From Lachnospiraceae bacterium (GTDB lineage: Bacteria > Bacillota_A > Clostridia > Lachnospirales > Lachnospiraceae), in assembly GCA_017516285.1 (NCBI GenBank), contig JAFXDD010000003.1, positions 68,130-132,129 on the forward strand: 64,000 nt of DNA, read 5' to 3'. Made by a program: the position numbers and the translations under genes. Under the pieces are notes generated by a model that was not told the origin of the DNA, made no database searches, and saw only the letters and a program-made list of their open reading frames with translations. This document shows, piece after piece, positions 17,336-26,619 of the stretch (positions are counted from its first letter, which is position 1; every line of letters starts with the position of its first letter).

Positions 17336-17859
17336 GCGACCATGTAATACTGATTGGATATATGGGCAGCGGTAAGTCTACCGTGGGCTTCAGGCTAAGC
17401 TACAAATTAAAAAGGTGTCTGATTGACACGGATAAGCTGATTGAACACAGAGAAGGGATGAGTATCAGCAGCATGTTTGCTCTAAAGGGGGAGGCATACT
17501 TTAGGTCAAAGGAAACGGAGTGTCTGAACAGTCTTTTTAAAGAGCTGGGGAGCAGAATTATTTCTCTGGGCGGGGGGACTCCCGTGAGAGAGGAAAATCG
17601 TGAGATTATAAAGAGGCTGGGTAAGGTGATTTATTTAAAGGCATCTGCGGATACTATATATGAAAGGGTAAAGCATGACACCTCAAGGCCGTTGTTACAA
17701 TGTGAAAATCCAAGAGCGCGTATTGAGGAGATGTTGTCCGAAAGAGATCCCATATATGCAGGCATAGCAGATGTTGTTATCTCTGTGGACGGCAAAAAAA
17801 TGAAAGATGTAGTAAAAGAGATTGTGGAGGCAGTACTTGATGAAGATATTAGTCATTAA
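17332..17859 (+). CDS. aroK: shikimate kinase
   Basis: A 175-residue AroK transferring phosphate from ATP to shikimate. The P-loop is GYMGSGKSTVG (Lys15), followed by the shikimate-binding IDTDKLIEHREG with Asp pair, an FR.KE segment (YFRSKETECL) and the GGGTPVR motif. The lid region includes RPLL. The ATG overlaps the aroE stop by 4 bp (ATGA). The 3' end overlaps the aroQ start by 20 bp. This is tight translational coupling. Confidence 0.95.
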   Translation: MSDHVILIGYMGSGKSTVGFRLSYKLKRCLIDTDKLIEHREGMSISSMFALKGEAYFRSKETECLNSLFKELGSRIISLGGGTPVREENREIIKRLGKVIYLKASADTIYERVKHDTSRPLLQCENPRARIEEMLSERDPIYAGIADVVISVDGKKMKDVVKEIVEAVLDEDISH

Positions 17860-18283
17860 CGGACCTAATTTAAATTTTTTGGGCATTCGTGAAAAAAGTG
17901 TATACGGTACGCAGGATTATGAATATCTGAAAAATTTGATTGCAGGGAAGGCTCAGGAAATCGGAGCCGATATAGAGGTGTTTCAGAGTAATTATGAAGG
18001 CGGTATTATTGACAGAATTCAGGAGTCTTATTTTGATGGGACTAAGGCTCTGATTATTAATCCCGGTGCATATACGCATTACAGTTATGCTATTCGTGAT
18101 GCCTTGGCCAGCATTGTTGTGCCAAAGGTAGAGGTACATATTTCTGATATTACCCAAAGAGAGGCCTTTAGACAGGTCTCTGTAACTCGCGAAGTATGTG
18201 ATTATCAGATTTATGGACGTGGTTTACAGGGTTATTTGGATGCAATTGATTATTGTTTGGCACAAATTGAAAAAAATGGTTGA
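17840..18283 (+). CDS. aroQ: type II 3-dehydroquinate dehydratase
   Basis: A 147-residue type II dehydroquinase: MKILVINGPNLNFLGIRE with the conserved GPN.N..G.R and catalytic Tyr22. Then FQSNYEGGIIDRIQE, IINPGAYTHYSYAIRDAL, VEVHISD and the terminal YGRGLQGY. It dehydrates 3-dehydroquinate one step before aroE. ATG 17840 is chosen because GGAGG at 17824-17828 lies 11 bp upstream within aroK and the family begins at MKILVINGPN. No terminator is obvious before efp. Confidence 0.95.
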   Translation: MKILVINGPNLNFLGIREKSVYGTQDYEYLKNLIAGKAQEIGADIEVFQSNYEGGIIDRIQESYFDGTKALIINPGAYTHYSYAIRDALASIVVPKVEVHISDITQREAFRQVSVTREVCDYQIYGRGLQGYLDAIDYCLAQIEKNG

Positions 18284-18347
18284 AAAAGTGTGCTGAATAT
18301 TGTAAACTAGTATAAGAATATCGTTACAAATTTTAGGAGGATTATTT

Positions 18348-18905
18348 ATGATTTCTGCAGGTGATTTCAGAAATGGTGTTACCCTCGAGATTGATGGTAA
18401 CTTCGTTCAGATTATTGAGTTTCAGCATGTTAAGCCGGGTAAGGGTGCAGCATTCGTTAGAACTAAGTTAAAAAACATTATCAATGGCGGTGTGATTGAA
18501 AAGAGCTTTCGTCCAACCGAAAAATTCCCAGCAGCGCGTGTAGACAGAAAGGACATGCAGTATTTATATAATGATGGTGAATTTTTCTATTTCATGGATA
18601 ATGAAACCTACGACCAGATTCTTTTGACTACTGATGTAATTGGCGATGCTTTGAAATTCGTAAAAGAAAACGAAATGTGCAAGATTTGTTCTGTAAATGG
18701 CAATATCTTTGCAGTTGAGCCACCTACTTTCGTGGAATTAGCTATCACTGACACAGAGCCGGGCTTCAAGGGAGATACCGCTACAGGTGCTACCAAGCCA
18801 GCTACTGTTGAAACAGGCGCTATTGTATATGTTCCGTTATTCGTTGAAATCGGTGACGTAATCAAGATTGATACACGTACTGAGGAATATTTATCCCGCG
18901 TATAA
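18348..18905 (+). CDS. efp: translation elongation factor P
   Basis: A 185-residue EF-P of three OB-like domains. The modifiable Lys32 sits in the loop [10 protein letters not shown], as in bacilli and E. coli. The C-terminal signature [17 protein letters not shown] is intact. EF-P relieves ribosome stalling at polyproline stretches. AGGAGGATTATTT precedes the ATG. It follows the aro genes after a 64-bp gap and ends before a stem-loop terminator. Confidence 0.97.
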   Translation: MISAGDFRNGVTLEIDGNFVQIIEFQHVKPGKGAAFVRTKLKNIINGGVIEKSFRPTEKFPAARVDRKDMQYLYNDGEFFYFMDNETYDQILLTTDVIGDALKFVKENEMCKICSVNGNIFAVEPPTFVELAITDTEPGFKGDTATGATKPATVETGAIVYVPLFVEIGDVIKIDTRTEEYLSRV

Positions 18906-18936
18906 TTTCATATCAATATTTTAGCTTACAAAAGAT

Positions 18937-18974
18937 AACACCATGCAGACGGGCGTAGTTTGTGTGGTGTTTTT
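18937..18974 (+). terminator. probable intrinsic terminator after efp
   Basis: AACACCA (18937-18943) can pair with TGGTGTT (18965-18971), followed by a short T-run. The stem is only 7 bp with a 21-bp loop, but its location after efp fits. Confidence 0.6.
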
Positions 18975-19040
18975 GATGCTCAAAATCAAACAATTCCGGA
19001 TACATCATTATTTATTGTTTTTTTAGGAAAGGAATTAATT

Positions 19041-19955
19041 ATGAGTTATCCAGAATTCAGAGAAGAAATTTTTGGGATCCTGAAGGGTATGGTACCTGCA
19101 AATGTCAGGATTGAGCTGATAGATGTAGAAAAGTTAAACAGCAGTATGCGACATGGCATATCTTTTCAAAAGGAAGGAGAGTGCTATGCCCCTACGATTT
19201 ATTTAGAGCCTTTTTATAATGGCTATCGTAATGGAAAGGATATTGAGGCATTAGCCAGAGAAGTACTTCGTTGTTATGCAGAAGAGACCTGTGAGCTGCC
19301 GGAAAGTGTTTTTAAACTGGAGCATTTTGAAAGTGCCAGAGAAAATATATACTGTAAGTTGATTCACATTGCTGAGAATCAGAGGCTTTTACAGGAGACT
19401 CCCCATATTACTTATCTGGACTTTGCTATTGTGCCTTATTTTGAGGTGAATAATGACCGCGTTTATAGAGGCAGTGTGTTGTTAAAAAAAGAGCATGTTA
19501 AGTCTTGGGAGATTAGCGGGGAAGAACTGTTAAACTGGGCGGTTCGACACACCTTTGAGGCAAAGGGGGTACTTTTTAAACCTATGTCTGAGATATTGTC
19601 AGCCTTTATATCAGAGGGTGACGGAGAGATTTATGACCACGCGCATTCAGGAATGTTTGTGCTTACCAATCATGACAAGTATCTGGGTGCGATTTTGATT
19701 TATTACCCGGAGGTTCTTCGTATGATTGCAGAAAAGTTAGGCGAGGATTTTTATATGCTGCCTGCTTCTGTGCATGAATGGGTAATTGTACCGGAGTCCT
19801 TTGTTGTGGAAGAGTCTTCCATGTTGTCCACAGTTCAGCATATTAATGACTTGGAGGTGTTGGAGGAAGAGGTGCTTTCCTACAATATTTACCGCTATTT
19901 TACAAGTTCACAAAAAATTCACGTTTTTAAGTCTGTAAAATATAAAAATTACTAG
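19041..19955 (+). CDS. DUF5688-type protein of unknown function
   Basis: A 304-residue soluble protein that fits the DUF5688 family common in Lachnospiraceae: an N-terminal MSYPEFREEIFGIL segment, LEPFYNGYRNG, a middle YLDFAIVPYFEV segment, and a C-terminal region around FVLTNHDKYLGAILIYYPEVL. The ending EEEVLSYNIYRY resembles the family tail. No catalytic motif or signal peptide is visible. AAGGA lies 7 bp before ATG 19041. An earlier in-frame ATG at 18960 overlaps the efp terminator. The function is unknown. Confidence 0.78.
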   Translation: MSYPEFREEIFGILKGMVPANVRIELIDVEKLNSSMRHGISFQKEGECYAPTIYLEPFYNGYRNGKDIEALAREVLRCYAEETCELPESVFKLEHFESARENIYCKLIHIAENQRLLQETPHITYLDFAIVPYFEVNNDRVYRGSVLLKKEHVKSWEISGEELLNWAVRHTFEAKGVLFKPMSEILSAFISEGDGEIYDHAHSGMFVLTNHDKYLGAILIYYPEVLRMIAEKLGEDFYMLPASVHEWVIVPESFVVEESSMLSTVQHINDLEVLEEEVLSYNIYRYFTSSQKIHVFKSVKYKNY

Positions 19956-19982
19956 ACATTTTCTTCAGCCTGTGCTATGATA

Positions 19983-20109
19983 GCAAAGGTGGCGTAATAA
20001 TTTCGTAATATATTACAGTTTTGTGTCCGTAGTCTAATGGATAGAACGGAGGCCTCCGACGCCTTTAATGCAGGTTCGATTCCTGTCGGACACACTCCGC
20101 CACCTTTGC
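19983..20109. repeat. 12-bp inverted repeat flanking the tRNA-Arg gene
   Basis: GCAAAGGTGGCG (19983-19994) and its exact reverse complement CGCCACCTTTGC (20098-20109) bracket the tRNA. In the precursor the arms could form a long stem enclosing the tRNA. There is no clear T-run after the right arm. Confidence 0.8.
20023..20094 (+). tRNA. tRNA-Arg (anticodon CCG)
   Basis: The cloverleaf can be drawn fully. The acceptor arms are GTGTCCG (20023-20029) and CGGACAC (20087-20093), with discriminator A at 20094. The anticodon stem GAGGC/GCCTT encloses the loop CTCCGAC with anticodon CCG at 20056-20058. The T arm is GCAGG-TTCGATT-CCTGT. CCA is not encoded. It reads CGG codons. Confidence 0.93.
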
Positions 20110-20132
20110 AATTATTAGATAGTGAGGTTATT

Positions 20133-21293
20133 ATGAAGTTTAAAAGTAGCGTGAAGTTATTAATTCCTATTTGTGTAATACTGATTGTTGCAGTAAGTGT
20201 TGCAGCGGCTTTAATTACACGTGAGGATGCTATTGTTGCCAACGAAACAGCTACCAGTATTACAACCGAAGAGACTATTTCCGCAATCAGTGCTGACAAC
20301 CCTCTGGAAGGAGATAAGATTCCTGAGCTGAATGAATTAGTGCTCAAGTATTTAAACGCATTGGCAGATGGTGATGTGGACACAATCAGTTCCATTACCA
20401 ACAATATGACGGATATTGAGCGTATTCGAGTTACAGAGCTTGGGAAGTATATTGATGCTTTCCCTGAGTACAATGTTTTTTCCAAAATCGGACCTGTGGA
20501 GGGCAGTTATATAGTGTATGCAGCTGCCAGAGCAAAGTTCCCGGGCATAGATGAGCCGATTCCGGGCATTTACTGTTTCTATGTATGTACGGATGATCAG
20601 GGGAAATTTTATTTTAACGAAGGTACCCTCACAGAGGAGGAGCAGGTTTATATTGATGCCATCAATGCAGATGAGTCTGTGATTGATTTGATGGAGTCTA
20701 TTGATGAAGAATACAAGGCCATTTATAATAGCGATGAGAAGGTTCGTAATTTTATTGATTTAATGCAGAGTGAAATTCGAGGTGCAGTTGGTACTGCTTT
20801 GGCAAGTGCAGCGGCAGAGACGGCAGCTGAGACAGAGAGTACAGAGCCTGTGTCCGAGGATCCTACGATTTTGCATAAGGCATGTGAAGCGGTTACTACC
20901 GCCACTATTAATGTGCGTGCTTCTGACAGCGAATCAGCGGATAAGTTGGGAAGCATAACAAAGGGGTCTACCATTGATGTTATCGAAATTCGTGTAAACG
21001 GCTGGGCCAAGATTAACTATCAGGGAAAGGATGCGTATTTAAAGACGGACTACCTTGAGGTTTTGGAAGGACCTGAGGAAGCGGGTACCGGAGAAAATGT
21101 TGCTAATGGTACTGTGATGACAACTACTACGGTAAATGTGCGTTCCAAGGCTAGTACTGATTCCAATAAAATAGGTCAGGTTACAGGCGGTACAAAGCTT
21201 GATTGGATTGCAGATGTGGAAGGTGGTTTTAGTAAGATTATTTTTGATGGTAAGGTTGGTTATATTAAATCTGACTATTTGACCAAGCAATAA
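20133..21293 (+). CDS. membrane-anchored protein with two SH3b domains
   Basis: A 386-residue protein starting MKFKSSVKLLIPICVILIVA. One N-terminal hydrophobic segment (about 8-29) serves as signal anchor or signal peptide. A 200-residue helical extracytoplasmic region follows. A low-complexity stretch rich in Ala and Glu (about 225-250) leads to two bacterial SH3 domains near 260-310 and 330-386, each with a VNVRxKxS/VRASDS-type start and a terminal YLKTDYL/YIKSDYL. SH3b domains commonly bind cell-wall peptides. No enzymatic domain is present. ATG 20133 is the first in-frame start after the tRNA. Confidence 0.85.
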   Translation: MKFKSSVKLLIPICVILIVAVSVAAALITREDAIVANETATSITTEETISAISADNPLEGDKIPELNELVLKYLNALADGDVDTISSITNNMTDIERIRVTELGKYIDAFPEYNVFSKIGPVEGSYIVYAAARAKFPGIDEPIPGIYCFYVCTDDQGKFYFNEGTLTEEEQVYIDAINADESVIDLMESIDEEYKAIYNSDEKVRNFIDLMQSEIRGAVGTALASAAAETAAETESTEPVSEDPTILHKACEAVTTATINVRASDSESADKLGSITKGSTIDVIEIRVNGWAKINYQGKDAYLKTDYLEVLEGPEEAGTGENVANGTVMTTTTVNVRSKASTDSNKIGQVTGGTKLDWIADVEGGFSKIIFDGKVGYIKSDYLTKQ

Positions 21294-21323
21294 TAGTATA
21301 TATTTTTTCATTAGGACACAAAC

Positions 21324-21357
21324 TAGAGAGAGGCTTTTAGGGGCTTCTCTCTATTTT
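21324..21357 (+). terminator. intrinsic terminator
   Basis: TAGAGAGAGGC (21324-21334) pairs with GCTTCTCTCTA (21343-21353) with one G-T pair, followed by TTTT. It ends the SH3b gene transcript. Confidence 0.8.
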
Positions 21358-21407
21358 ACAGTTTAGGCAGCTAAGCGGTCACATGGCTGTGTGTTAAGGG
21401 GTGTGTT

Positions 21408-21839
21408 ATGAAAAATCAGGACCAGGTTATATTGCATGAGATACAAAAAAATACACATATGGGGATGGAAACCATTGATGCATTGATGCCCAGAATAAGG
21501 GATGAGGATTTTGCAAAAGAACTGGCAAAGCATTCTATGATGTATGGAGCATTTTATGAAAAGGCTACCAACGAGCTTTTGAAGGAAGATCAAAGATTAT
21601 ATAAGGATGTAGCCGGAATGAATATGTTGCTCAGAGGTAGTATCTGGGTACAGACCTTTATGGATGGTTCTACCAGTCATATGGCCAGGATGGTTATAGA
21701 AGGGGCAGGAAGAGGGATTACGGATATATGCAAGGTCCTTAATCACAACAGACATGCTTCCGGAAATATTTCTGCCATGGCAAGGGAACTGATGGATAAG
21801 GAGGAGCAGACCATTAGCAAGTTAAGGGATTATTTGTAA
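21408..21839 (+). CDS. small helical protein of unknown function
   Basis: A 143-residue, almost entirely alpha-helical soluble protein with evenly spread Met, His and acidic residues (HEIQKNTHMGMETIDAL; RIRDEDFAKELAKHSMMYG; MARELMDKEEQTISKL). The pattern suggests a four-helix bundle of ferritin/DUF2383 style, but I do not see the full metal-binding set. No signal peptide or membrane segment. It stands alone, between a terminator and the next promoter. The function is not known. Confidence 0.68.
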   Translation: MKNQDQVILHEIQKNTHMGMETIDALMPRIRDEDFAKELAKHSMMYGAFYEKATNELLKEDQRLYKDVAGMNMLLRGSIWVQTFMDGSTSHMARMVIEGAGRGITDICKVLNHNRHASGNISAMARELMDKEEQTISKLRDYL

Positions 21840-21903
21840 CTGCTTGAATAAGACCGTATTCGAATCTAATTATCATAAACAACTGGTATTTCACATAAAA
21901 AAA

Positions 21904-21912
21904 TGCTATAAT
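21904..21912 (+). promoter_or_regulatory. extended -10 promoter element for the rluF-like gene
   Basis: TGCTATAAT is an extended -10 (TG-n-TATAAT at 21907-21912), 46 bp before ATG 21958. The -35 is weak, as usual for extended -10 promoters. Confidence 0.6.
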
Positions 21913-21957
21913 GAAGGCATATTATTTTTAAATGGGTATACAGGAGATTAGGGCAGT

Positions 21958-22689
21958 ATGGCAGAGGGTACACGTTTAAATAAATACATGGCACAATCAG
22001 GTCTGTGCTCCCGCAGAGAGGCGGACAGGTATATTGAAGCAGGGCAGGTCTATATTAATGGTATGAAGGCAGAGATGGGTCAGCAGGTCTATCCCGGGGA
22101 TAAAGTGACTATCGGGGCCAAGGAATTGCGGGATGCAGGCCGGAAGGTGATTTTAGCCTGGTATAAGCCGGTGGGAGTTACCTGTACAGAGAAGGATCCG
22201 CATGCCAAGCGTAAAATTGGTGATGTTTTTAAATATCCGGTGCGTGTGACCTATGCAGGCAGACTGGATAAGGATAGCGAGGGGTTATTGATACTGACCA
22301 ATGATGGTGACTTGATTCAGAGTATGATGCGTGGTGCTAACGGTCATGAGAAAGAGTACGTGGTAAAGGTAGATAAGGAGCTGACAGAGGATTTTGTAAA
22401 TGCTATGTCAGGTGGGCTGTATTTGCCGGAATTAGAGCGAACAACCAGGCCTTGTCAGGTTTTTATCGAAGGAAAGTACACTTTCAGAATTGTACTGACC
22501 CAGGGCTTAAATAGACAAATCAGGCGTATGTGCGAATTGTTGGGCTATCAGGTAAAGAATTTAAAGCGTGTACGAGTGGTGAATGTGGAATTGGGAAGCT
22601 TAAAGCCCGGGGAGTACAGGGTGATAGTTGGTGAGGAGCTTGCTGCATTGTATTCTTTGTGTAAAGGGCAGCAGGAAAACCATAAATAA
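21958..22689 (+). CDS. rRNA pseudouridine synthase, RluF-like
   Basis: A 243-residue pseudouridine synthase of the RsuA/RluB/E/F group. An S4 RNA-binding domain (1-60: RLNKYMAQSGLCSRREADRY, GQVYING) precedes the catalytic domain with AGRLDKDSEGLLILTNDGDL (catalytic Asp in GRLDKDS). The HEKEYVVKV motif and the terminal NRQIRRMCE...LKRVRV segments are the family pattern. HEKEY after a GANG segment points to the RluF subgroup (23S position 2604 in E. coli). It is followed by ligA after 47 bp. Confidence 0.88.
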   Translation: MAEGTRLNKYMAQSGLCSRREADRYIEAGQVYINGMKAEMGQQVYPGDKVTIGAKELRDAGRKVILAWYKPVGVTCTEKDPHAKRKIGDVFKYPVRVTYAGRLDKDSEGLLILTNDGDLIQSMMRGANGHEKEYVVKVDKELTEDFVNAMSGGLYLPELERTTRPCQVFIEGKYTFRIVLTQGLNRQIRRMCELLGYQVKNLKRVRVVNVELGSLKPGEYRVIVGEELAALYSLCKGQQENHK

Positions 22690-22736
22690 AAGATATAGAT
22701 TGTGGCAAGATATAAAAAGGAATGGTAACAGAGAAA

Positions 22737-24692
22737 ATGAGTACATCCAAATTAGATAGAATCAAAGAGTTAACGGGGATTTTAAAGGAAGCAGCAGAGG
22801 CATATTATGCCAAGGATGCGGAAATTATGTCCAATTTAGAGTATGACAAGCTCTATGATGAGTTGGTGCAGCTAGAGGAAGAGACAGGCATCATTCTGGC
22901 AGGAAGTCCAACCCAGACGGTAGGCTATGCAGCTGTGGATGAATTACCCAAGGAAGCCCATGACAGACCTATGCTTTCACTGGCAAAGACCAAGGTGCGA
23001 GAGGAGCTTCAGGATTGGTTAATGGACAAAGAAGGGCTTTTAAGCTGGAAATTAGACGGGCTTACCATCGTGCTTACATATGAGGAGGGGAAGCTTACCA
23101 AAGCGGTTACCAGAGGCAATGGCGAGGTAGGTGAGGTCATTACGGCCAACGCCAAGTGCTTTCAGAATGTACCGCTGTCAGTACCTCATAAGGGCAAACT
23201 GGTGCTTCGTGGAGAAGCGGTTATCAGCTACAGTGATTTTGAGAAAATTAATGCATCCATAGAGGATGAGACCTTAAAATACAAAAATCCGAGAAATCTT
23301 TGTTCCGGCTCTGTCAGACAGCTAAATAGTGCGGTTACGGCAGAAAGATGCGTTCATTTTTATGCTTTTACCTTGGTGCAGTGTGATGGCATGGAATTTA
23401 GCACCAGAGAGGAGCAAATACAGTTTTTGCAGCGTATGGGCTTTGCAACAGTGCCATATGTAAAGGTAGACAGAGACCGTATTTTAGATGCTATAGAAGA
23501 CTTTGCGGAGCGGGTAGAGAACTATGATATACCAAGCGACGGTCTGGTGCTTGTACTCAATGATATTGCTTATGGTGAAAGCCTGGGACGCACCAGTAAG
23601 TTTCCGAGGGATTCCATTGCTTTTAAATGGGCGGATGAGCTGAAAGAGACTACCTTGTTGGAAATAGAGTGGAGTGCATCCAGAACAGGGCTGATTAATC
23701 CGGTAGCAATTTTTGAGCCTGTGGAGCTGGAGGGTACCACAGTAAGTCGCGCCAGTGTGCACAATATCAGTATTGTGCGGGCTTTAAAGCTGGGTCTGGG
23801 GGATCGTGTGACTGTGTATAAGGCCAATATGATTATTCCACAGATTGCCGAAAATCTGGATCAGACAGATACCTTGGAAATACCATGTAACTGTCCGGTT
23901 TGCGGTGGTGCTACCGAGGTGCGTCAGATTAATGAAGGTCAGTTTTTGTATTGTACCAATGCCTCCTGCACAGCCAAGAAAATCAAGCTTTTTGCGCTGT
24001 TTGTAGGTCGTGACGGATTAAATATTGATGGTATGAGTGAAGCTACTTTGGAAAAGTTTATTGCCAAAGGTTTCCTGCATGAATTCAGCGATTTGTATCA
24101 TCTGGACCGTCACAAAGACGAGATTATCTCTATGGAGGGCTTTGGGCAAAAGAGCTATGACAAGCTTATTCAGGCTATTGAAGTCTCTCGCAAGACTAAC
24201 TTACCAAAGGTACTTTACGGACTTGGTATTGCCGGAGTGGGGCTTGCTACAGCCAAGCTGATATGTAAGCATTTTCAGTATGATTTTGCAGCAATGGAGC
24301 AGGCCGGTGTAGAGGAGCTAAGTGAGATTGAAGGTATCGGAGAAGTAATTGCTCAGGCCTTCGTAAAGTATTTTGCCTCAGAGGAAAATCGCGCCATGGT
24401 GGACAGACTGCTCGCGGAGCTTGATATGCAGATAGAGAAGGTGGATGCCACGTCCCAGACGCTTGCCGGTCAGGTTATCGTAATTACAGGTTCTTTAGAA
24501 CTTTATGAAAATCGTAACGCCTTAAAGGATGCCATTGAGGCGAAAGGCGGCAAGGTTACAGGAAGCGTGACTGCTAAGACCAATTATTTAATTAATAATG
24601 ATATTGCTTCTACCTCTTCCAAGAATAAAAAAGCCAAGGAATTAGGTGTGCCTATTATAACTGAGAAGGAGTTTGCAGAGCAGTTTCTTTAG
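22737..24692 (+). CDS. ligA: NAD+-dependent DNA ligase LigA
   Basis: A 651-residue NAD-dependent ligase sealing nicks in replication and repair. The Ia region (YYAKDAEIMSNLEYDKLYDEL) binds NMN. The adenylation motif KLDG has its Lys near residue 105. Then follow the OB domain, the zinc finger (CNCPVCGG ... YCTNASC), a helix-hairpin-helix region (GLGIAGVG, EIEGIGE) and the C-terminal BRCT domain (VITGSLELYENRNAL, INNDIASTSSKNKKA). I placed the start at ATG 22737. The ATG at 22722 is also possible, with AAAAGG only 1 bp upstream, so the start is uncertain. Confidence 0.95.
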   Translation: MSTSKLDRIKELTGILKEAAEAYYAKDAEIMSNLEYDKLYDELVQLEEETGIILAGSPTQTVGYAAVDELPKEAHDRPMLSLAKTKVREELQDWLMDKEGLLSWKLDGLTIVLTYEEGKLTKAVTRGNGEVGEVITANAKCFQNVPLSVPHKGKLVLRGEAVISYSDFEKINASIEDETLKYKNPRNLCSGSVRQLNSAVTAERCVHFYAFTLVQCDGMEFSTREEQIQFLQRMGFATVPYVKVDRDRILDAIEDFAERVENYDIPSDGLVLVLNDIAYGESLGRTSKFPRDSIAFKWADELKETTLLEIEWSASRTGLINPVAIFEPVELEGTTVSRASVHNISIVRALKLGLGDRVTVYKANMIIPQIAENLDQTDTLEIPCNCPVCGGATEVRQINEGQFLYCTNASCTAKKIKLFALFVGRDGLNIDGMSEATLEKFIAKGFLHEFSDLYHLDRHKDEIISMEGFGQKSYDKLIQAIEVSRKTNLPKVLYGLGIAGVGLATAKLICKHFQYDFAAMEQAGVEELSEIEGIGEVIAQAFVKYFASEENRAMVDRLLAELDMQIEKVDATSQTLAGQVIVITGSLELYENRNALKDAIEAKGGKVTGSVTAKTNYLINNDIASTSSKNKKAKELGVPIITEKEFAEQFL

Positions 24693-24787
24693 AGGGGGTG
24701 GTACGTACAATGGAGTAATGAAGGCTGCAATTAAATTTACTGATTAAAATTAATTATAAAATACTAATAGCCAAGAACTCCTTTTTA

Positions 24788-24796
24788 TGGTAAAAT
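24788..24796 (+). promoter_or_regulatory. extended -10 promoter element for metA
   Basis: TGGTAAAAT is a TG-n extended -10 with TAAAAT at 24791-24796, about 30 bp before ATG 24827, followed by AGGAG at 24815-24819. No S-box riboswitch is seen upstream. Confidence 0.55.
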
Positions 24797-24826
24797 AATT
24801 TTAATTACGTTTCGAGGAGTAAAAGT

Positions 24827-25750
24827 ATGCCAATTAAAACACAAAGCGATTTGCCTGCTAAAAGTATTTTAGAGCATGAAAATATATTTGTAATGGATGA
24901 ATTCCGTGCGATGCATCAGGATATTCGTCCGCTTAGAATTTGTATTTTGAATTTGATGCCGATTAAAGAGGATACGGAGCTGCAGCTTTTACGTGCGTTA
25001 TCTAACACGCCGTTGCAGGTGGATGTGACCTTTATGAAGATGTCCAGCCATGTGTCTTTAAATACATCTGCAAATCATTTAAATAAATTTTATCACGATT
25101 TTGATGAAATAAAGGATCAGAAGTTTGATGGTATGATTATTACCGGAGCACCAGTGGAGCAGTATGCTTTTGAAGAGGTGGATTACTGGGAGGAGCTGGT
25201 AGAAGTTATGGACTGGACCAGAGACAATGTAACCAGTACCTTACATATTTGTTGGGGTGCACAGGCTGGTGTATATCATCATTTTGGTATTCAGAAGGAG
25301 ATACTGCCTGCTAAGTTGTTTGGTATTTTTGAACACAAGGTTTCCAATCGTAAGATACCGCTGGTGCGTGGCTTTGATGATTATTTTATGGCCCCACACA
25401 GCAGACATACCACAGTATCCGCAGAGCAGATTCATGCCTGTCCGGCACTGACGGTTCTGGCAGAGAGCGAAGAGGCTGGTATTTTCCTTTGCATGACTGA
25501 GGGCGGACGCCAGATTTTTGTAATGGGTCATCCGGAGTATGACCGCTATACGCTGCATAATGAATATATGCGCGATTTGAATAAGGGCCTGGACATTGAG
25601 CTTCCGGTGAATTATTATCCGGAAAATGACCATACCAAGAAACCTAGATTACAGTGGAGGAGTCATAGTAACAATCTTTATAGTAACTGGTTAAATTACT
25701 ACGTATATCAAGCTACCCCATATGACTTATACGAAAAAGTTGAAAAATAA
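24827..25750 (+). CDS. metA: homoserine O-acetyltransferase (MetA family)
   Basis: A 307-residue MetA-family enzyme activating homoserine for methionine synthesis. The catalytic Cys142 is in HICWGAQAG and the catalytic His/Glu region is [11 protein letters not shown]. Position 111 is Glu (GAPVE). In characterised Firmicutes enzymes this residue favours acetyl-CoA, whereas Gly at this place gives succinyl-CoA use, so the acetyl form is expected despite the common succinyltransferase name. An extended -10 promoter and an AGGAG site precede it. The sir2 gene starts 11 bp after it. Confidence 0.94.
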   Translation: MPIKTQSDLPAKSILEHENIFVMDEFRAMHQDIRPLRICILNLMPIKEDTELQLLRALSNTPLQVDVTFMKMSSHVSLNTSANHLNKFYHDFDEIKDQKFDGMIITGAPVEQYAFEEVDYWEELVEVMDWTRDNVTSTLHICWGAQAGVYHHFGIQKEILPAKLFGIFEHKVSNRKIPLVRGFDDYFMAPHSRHTTVSAEQIHACPALTVLAESEEAGIFLCMTEGGRQIFVMGHPEYDRYTLHNEYMRDLNKGLDIELPVNYYPENDHTKKPRLQWRSHSNNLYSNWLNYYVYQATPYDLYEKVEK

Positions 25751-25761
25751 GGTGTTTTCTT

Positions 25762-26490
25762 ATGGAAAAGATTAACAATCTCAAAGAAATGATTTCATCC
25801 AGCAATCGCATTGTCTTTTTCGGCGGTGCAGGAGTTTCCACGGAAAGTGGTATCCCGGACTTTCGCAGTAAGGATGGGCTTTACAATCAGACGTACAAAT
25901 ATCCGCCGGAATATATGCTGTCCCACAGTTGTTTTGAGTCTATGCCGGATGAGTTTTATAAGTTTTATAAGGACAAAATTTTGTTAAAGGGTATTCTGCC
26001 GAATAAAGGACATTATGCCTTGGCAAGGTTAGAAGAGCAGGGCAAGCTTACCTGTGTGATTACCCAGAATATCGACCATTTGCATGAGGTGGCAGGCTCT
26101 AAGGAGGTTTATCATCTGCACGGCACGATTATGACGAATCATTGTCCAAAGTGCAGCAGAGCTTATAACCTGGAGCAGTTAGAAGAGATGCTTTCAAAGG
26201 CTGATGTGCCCCTTTGTGAGGCTTGTGGAGGCATTGTAAAGCCGGATGTGACTCTGTATGAGGAAATGCTTCCGGATGATGCATGGAATGCGTCTATGGA
26301 GGCTGTAAAGGATGCAGACATGCTTATTATTGCAGGTACCAGTCTGACGGTATACCCGGCTGCCTATATTGTGGAATATTTTCATGGCAAGTATGTAGTG
26401 ATTATTAACAGGGATGCTACGCCGCGAGACAGTAAGGCTGATTTGGTGATTCATGATTCCTTCGGGGAAGTGATGGCTCGGGTTGTTTAA
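25762..26490 (+). CDS. NAD+-dependent protein deacylase (Sir2 family)
   Basis: A 242-residue sirtuin removing acyl groups from lysines using NAD+. The Rossmann part has FFGGAGVSTESGIPDFRS and TQNIDHLHE (101-109), with catalytic His120 in LHGT. The zinc site is Cys128/Cys131 and Cys152/Cys155. The end, MLIIAGTSLTVYPAA and INRDATPRD, is typical. It lies 11 bp after metA and is probably co-transcribed, though that pairing has no obvious metabolic reason. Confidence 0.95.
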   Translation: MEKINNLKEMISSSNRIVFFGGAGVSTESGIPDFRSKDGLYNQTYKYPPEYMLSHSCFESMPDEFYKFYKDKILLKGILPNKGHYALARLEEQGKLTCVITQNIDHLHEVAGSKEVYHLHGTIMTNHCPKCSRAYNLEQLEEMLSKADVPLCEACGGIVKPDVTLYEEMLPDDAWNASMEAVKDADMLIIAGTSLTVYPAAYIVEYFHGKYVVIINRDATPRDSKADLVIHDSFGEVMARVV

Positions 26491-26550
26491 AGTTTCTTGA
26501 TTAAGAAGAGAAAAGTTAAAATTTTAAGTAGGAAAAGCTATAAATAAAGC

Positions 26551-26596
26551 AGCCTTTAAGGTGATAAATTTCATATACCTTAAAGGCTGTTCTTTT
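26551..26596. terminator. bidirectional intrinsic terminator
   Basis: AGCCTTTAAGGT (26551-26562) and ACCTTAAAGGCT (26577-26588) form a perfect 12-bp stem, followed by TTCTTTT on the plus strand and an AT-rich tract on the minus side. It separates the convergent sir2 and ROK genes. Confidence 0.88.
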
Positions 26597-26619
26597 GTTA
26601 TGTTAGATTATCGATTATA

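Noticed and set aside
20023..20094. tRNA-Arg as an integration (att) site.
   Set aside because: No integrase, phage gene or 3'-end duplication is seen nearby.
24777..24820. ACTCCT (24777-24782) and AGGAGT (24815-24820) could pair and hide the metA ribosome site.
   Set aside because: The extended -10 (24788-24796) lies between them, so the left arm would be upstream of the transcript start.
24693..24826. SAM (S-box) riboswitch before metA.
   Set aside because: The gap is short and AT-rich, and none of the S-box conserved segments or a terminator is visible.
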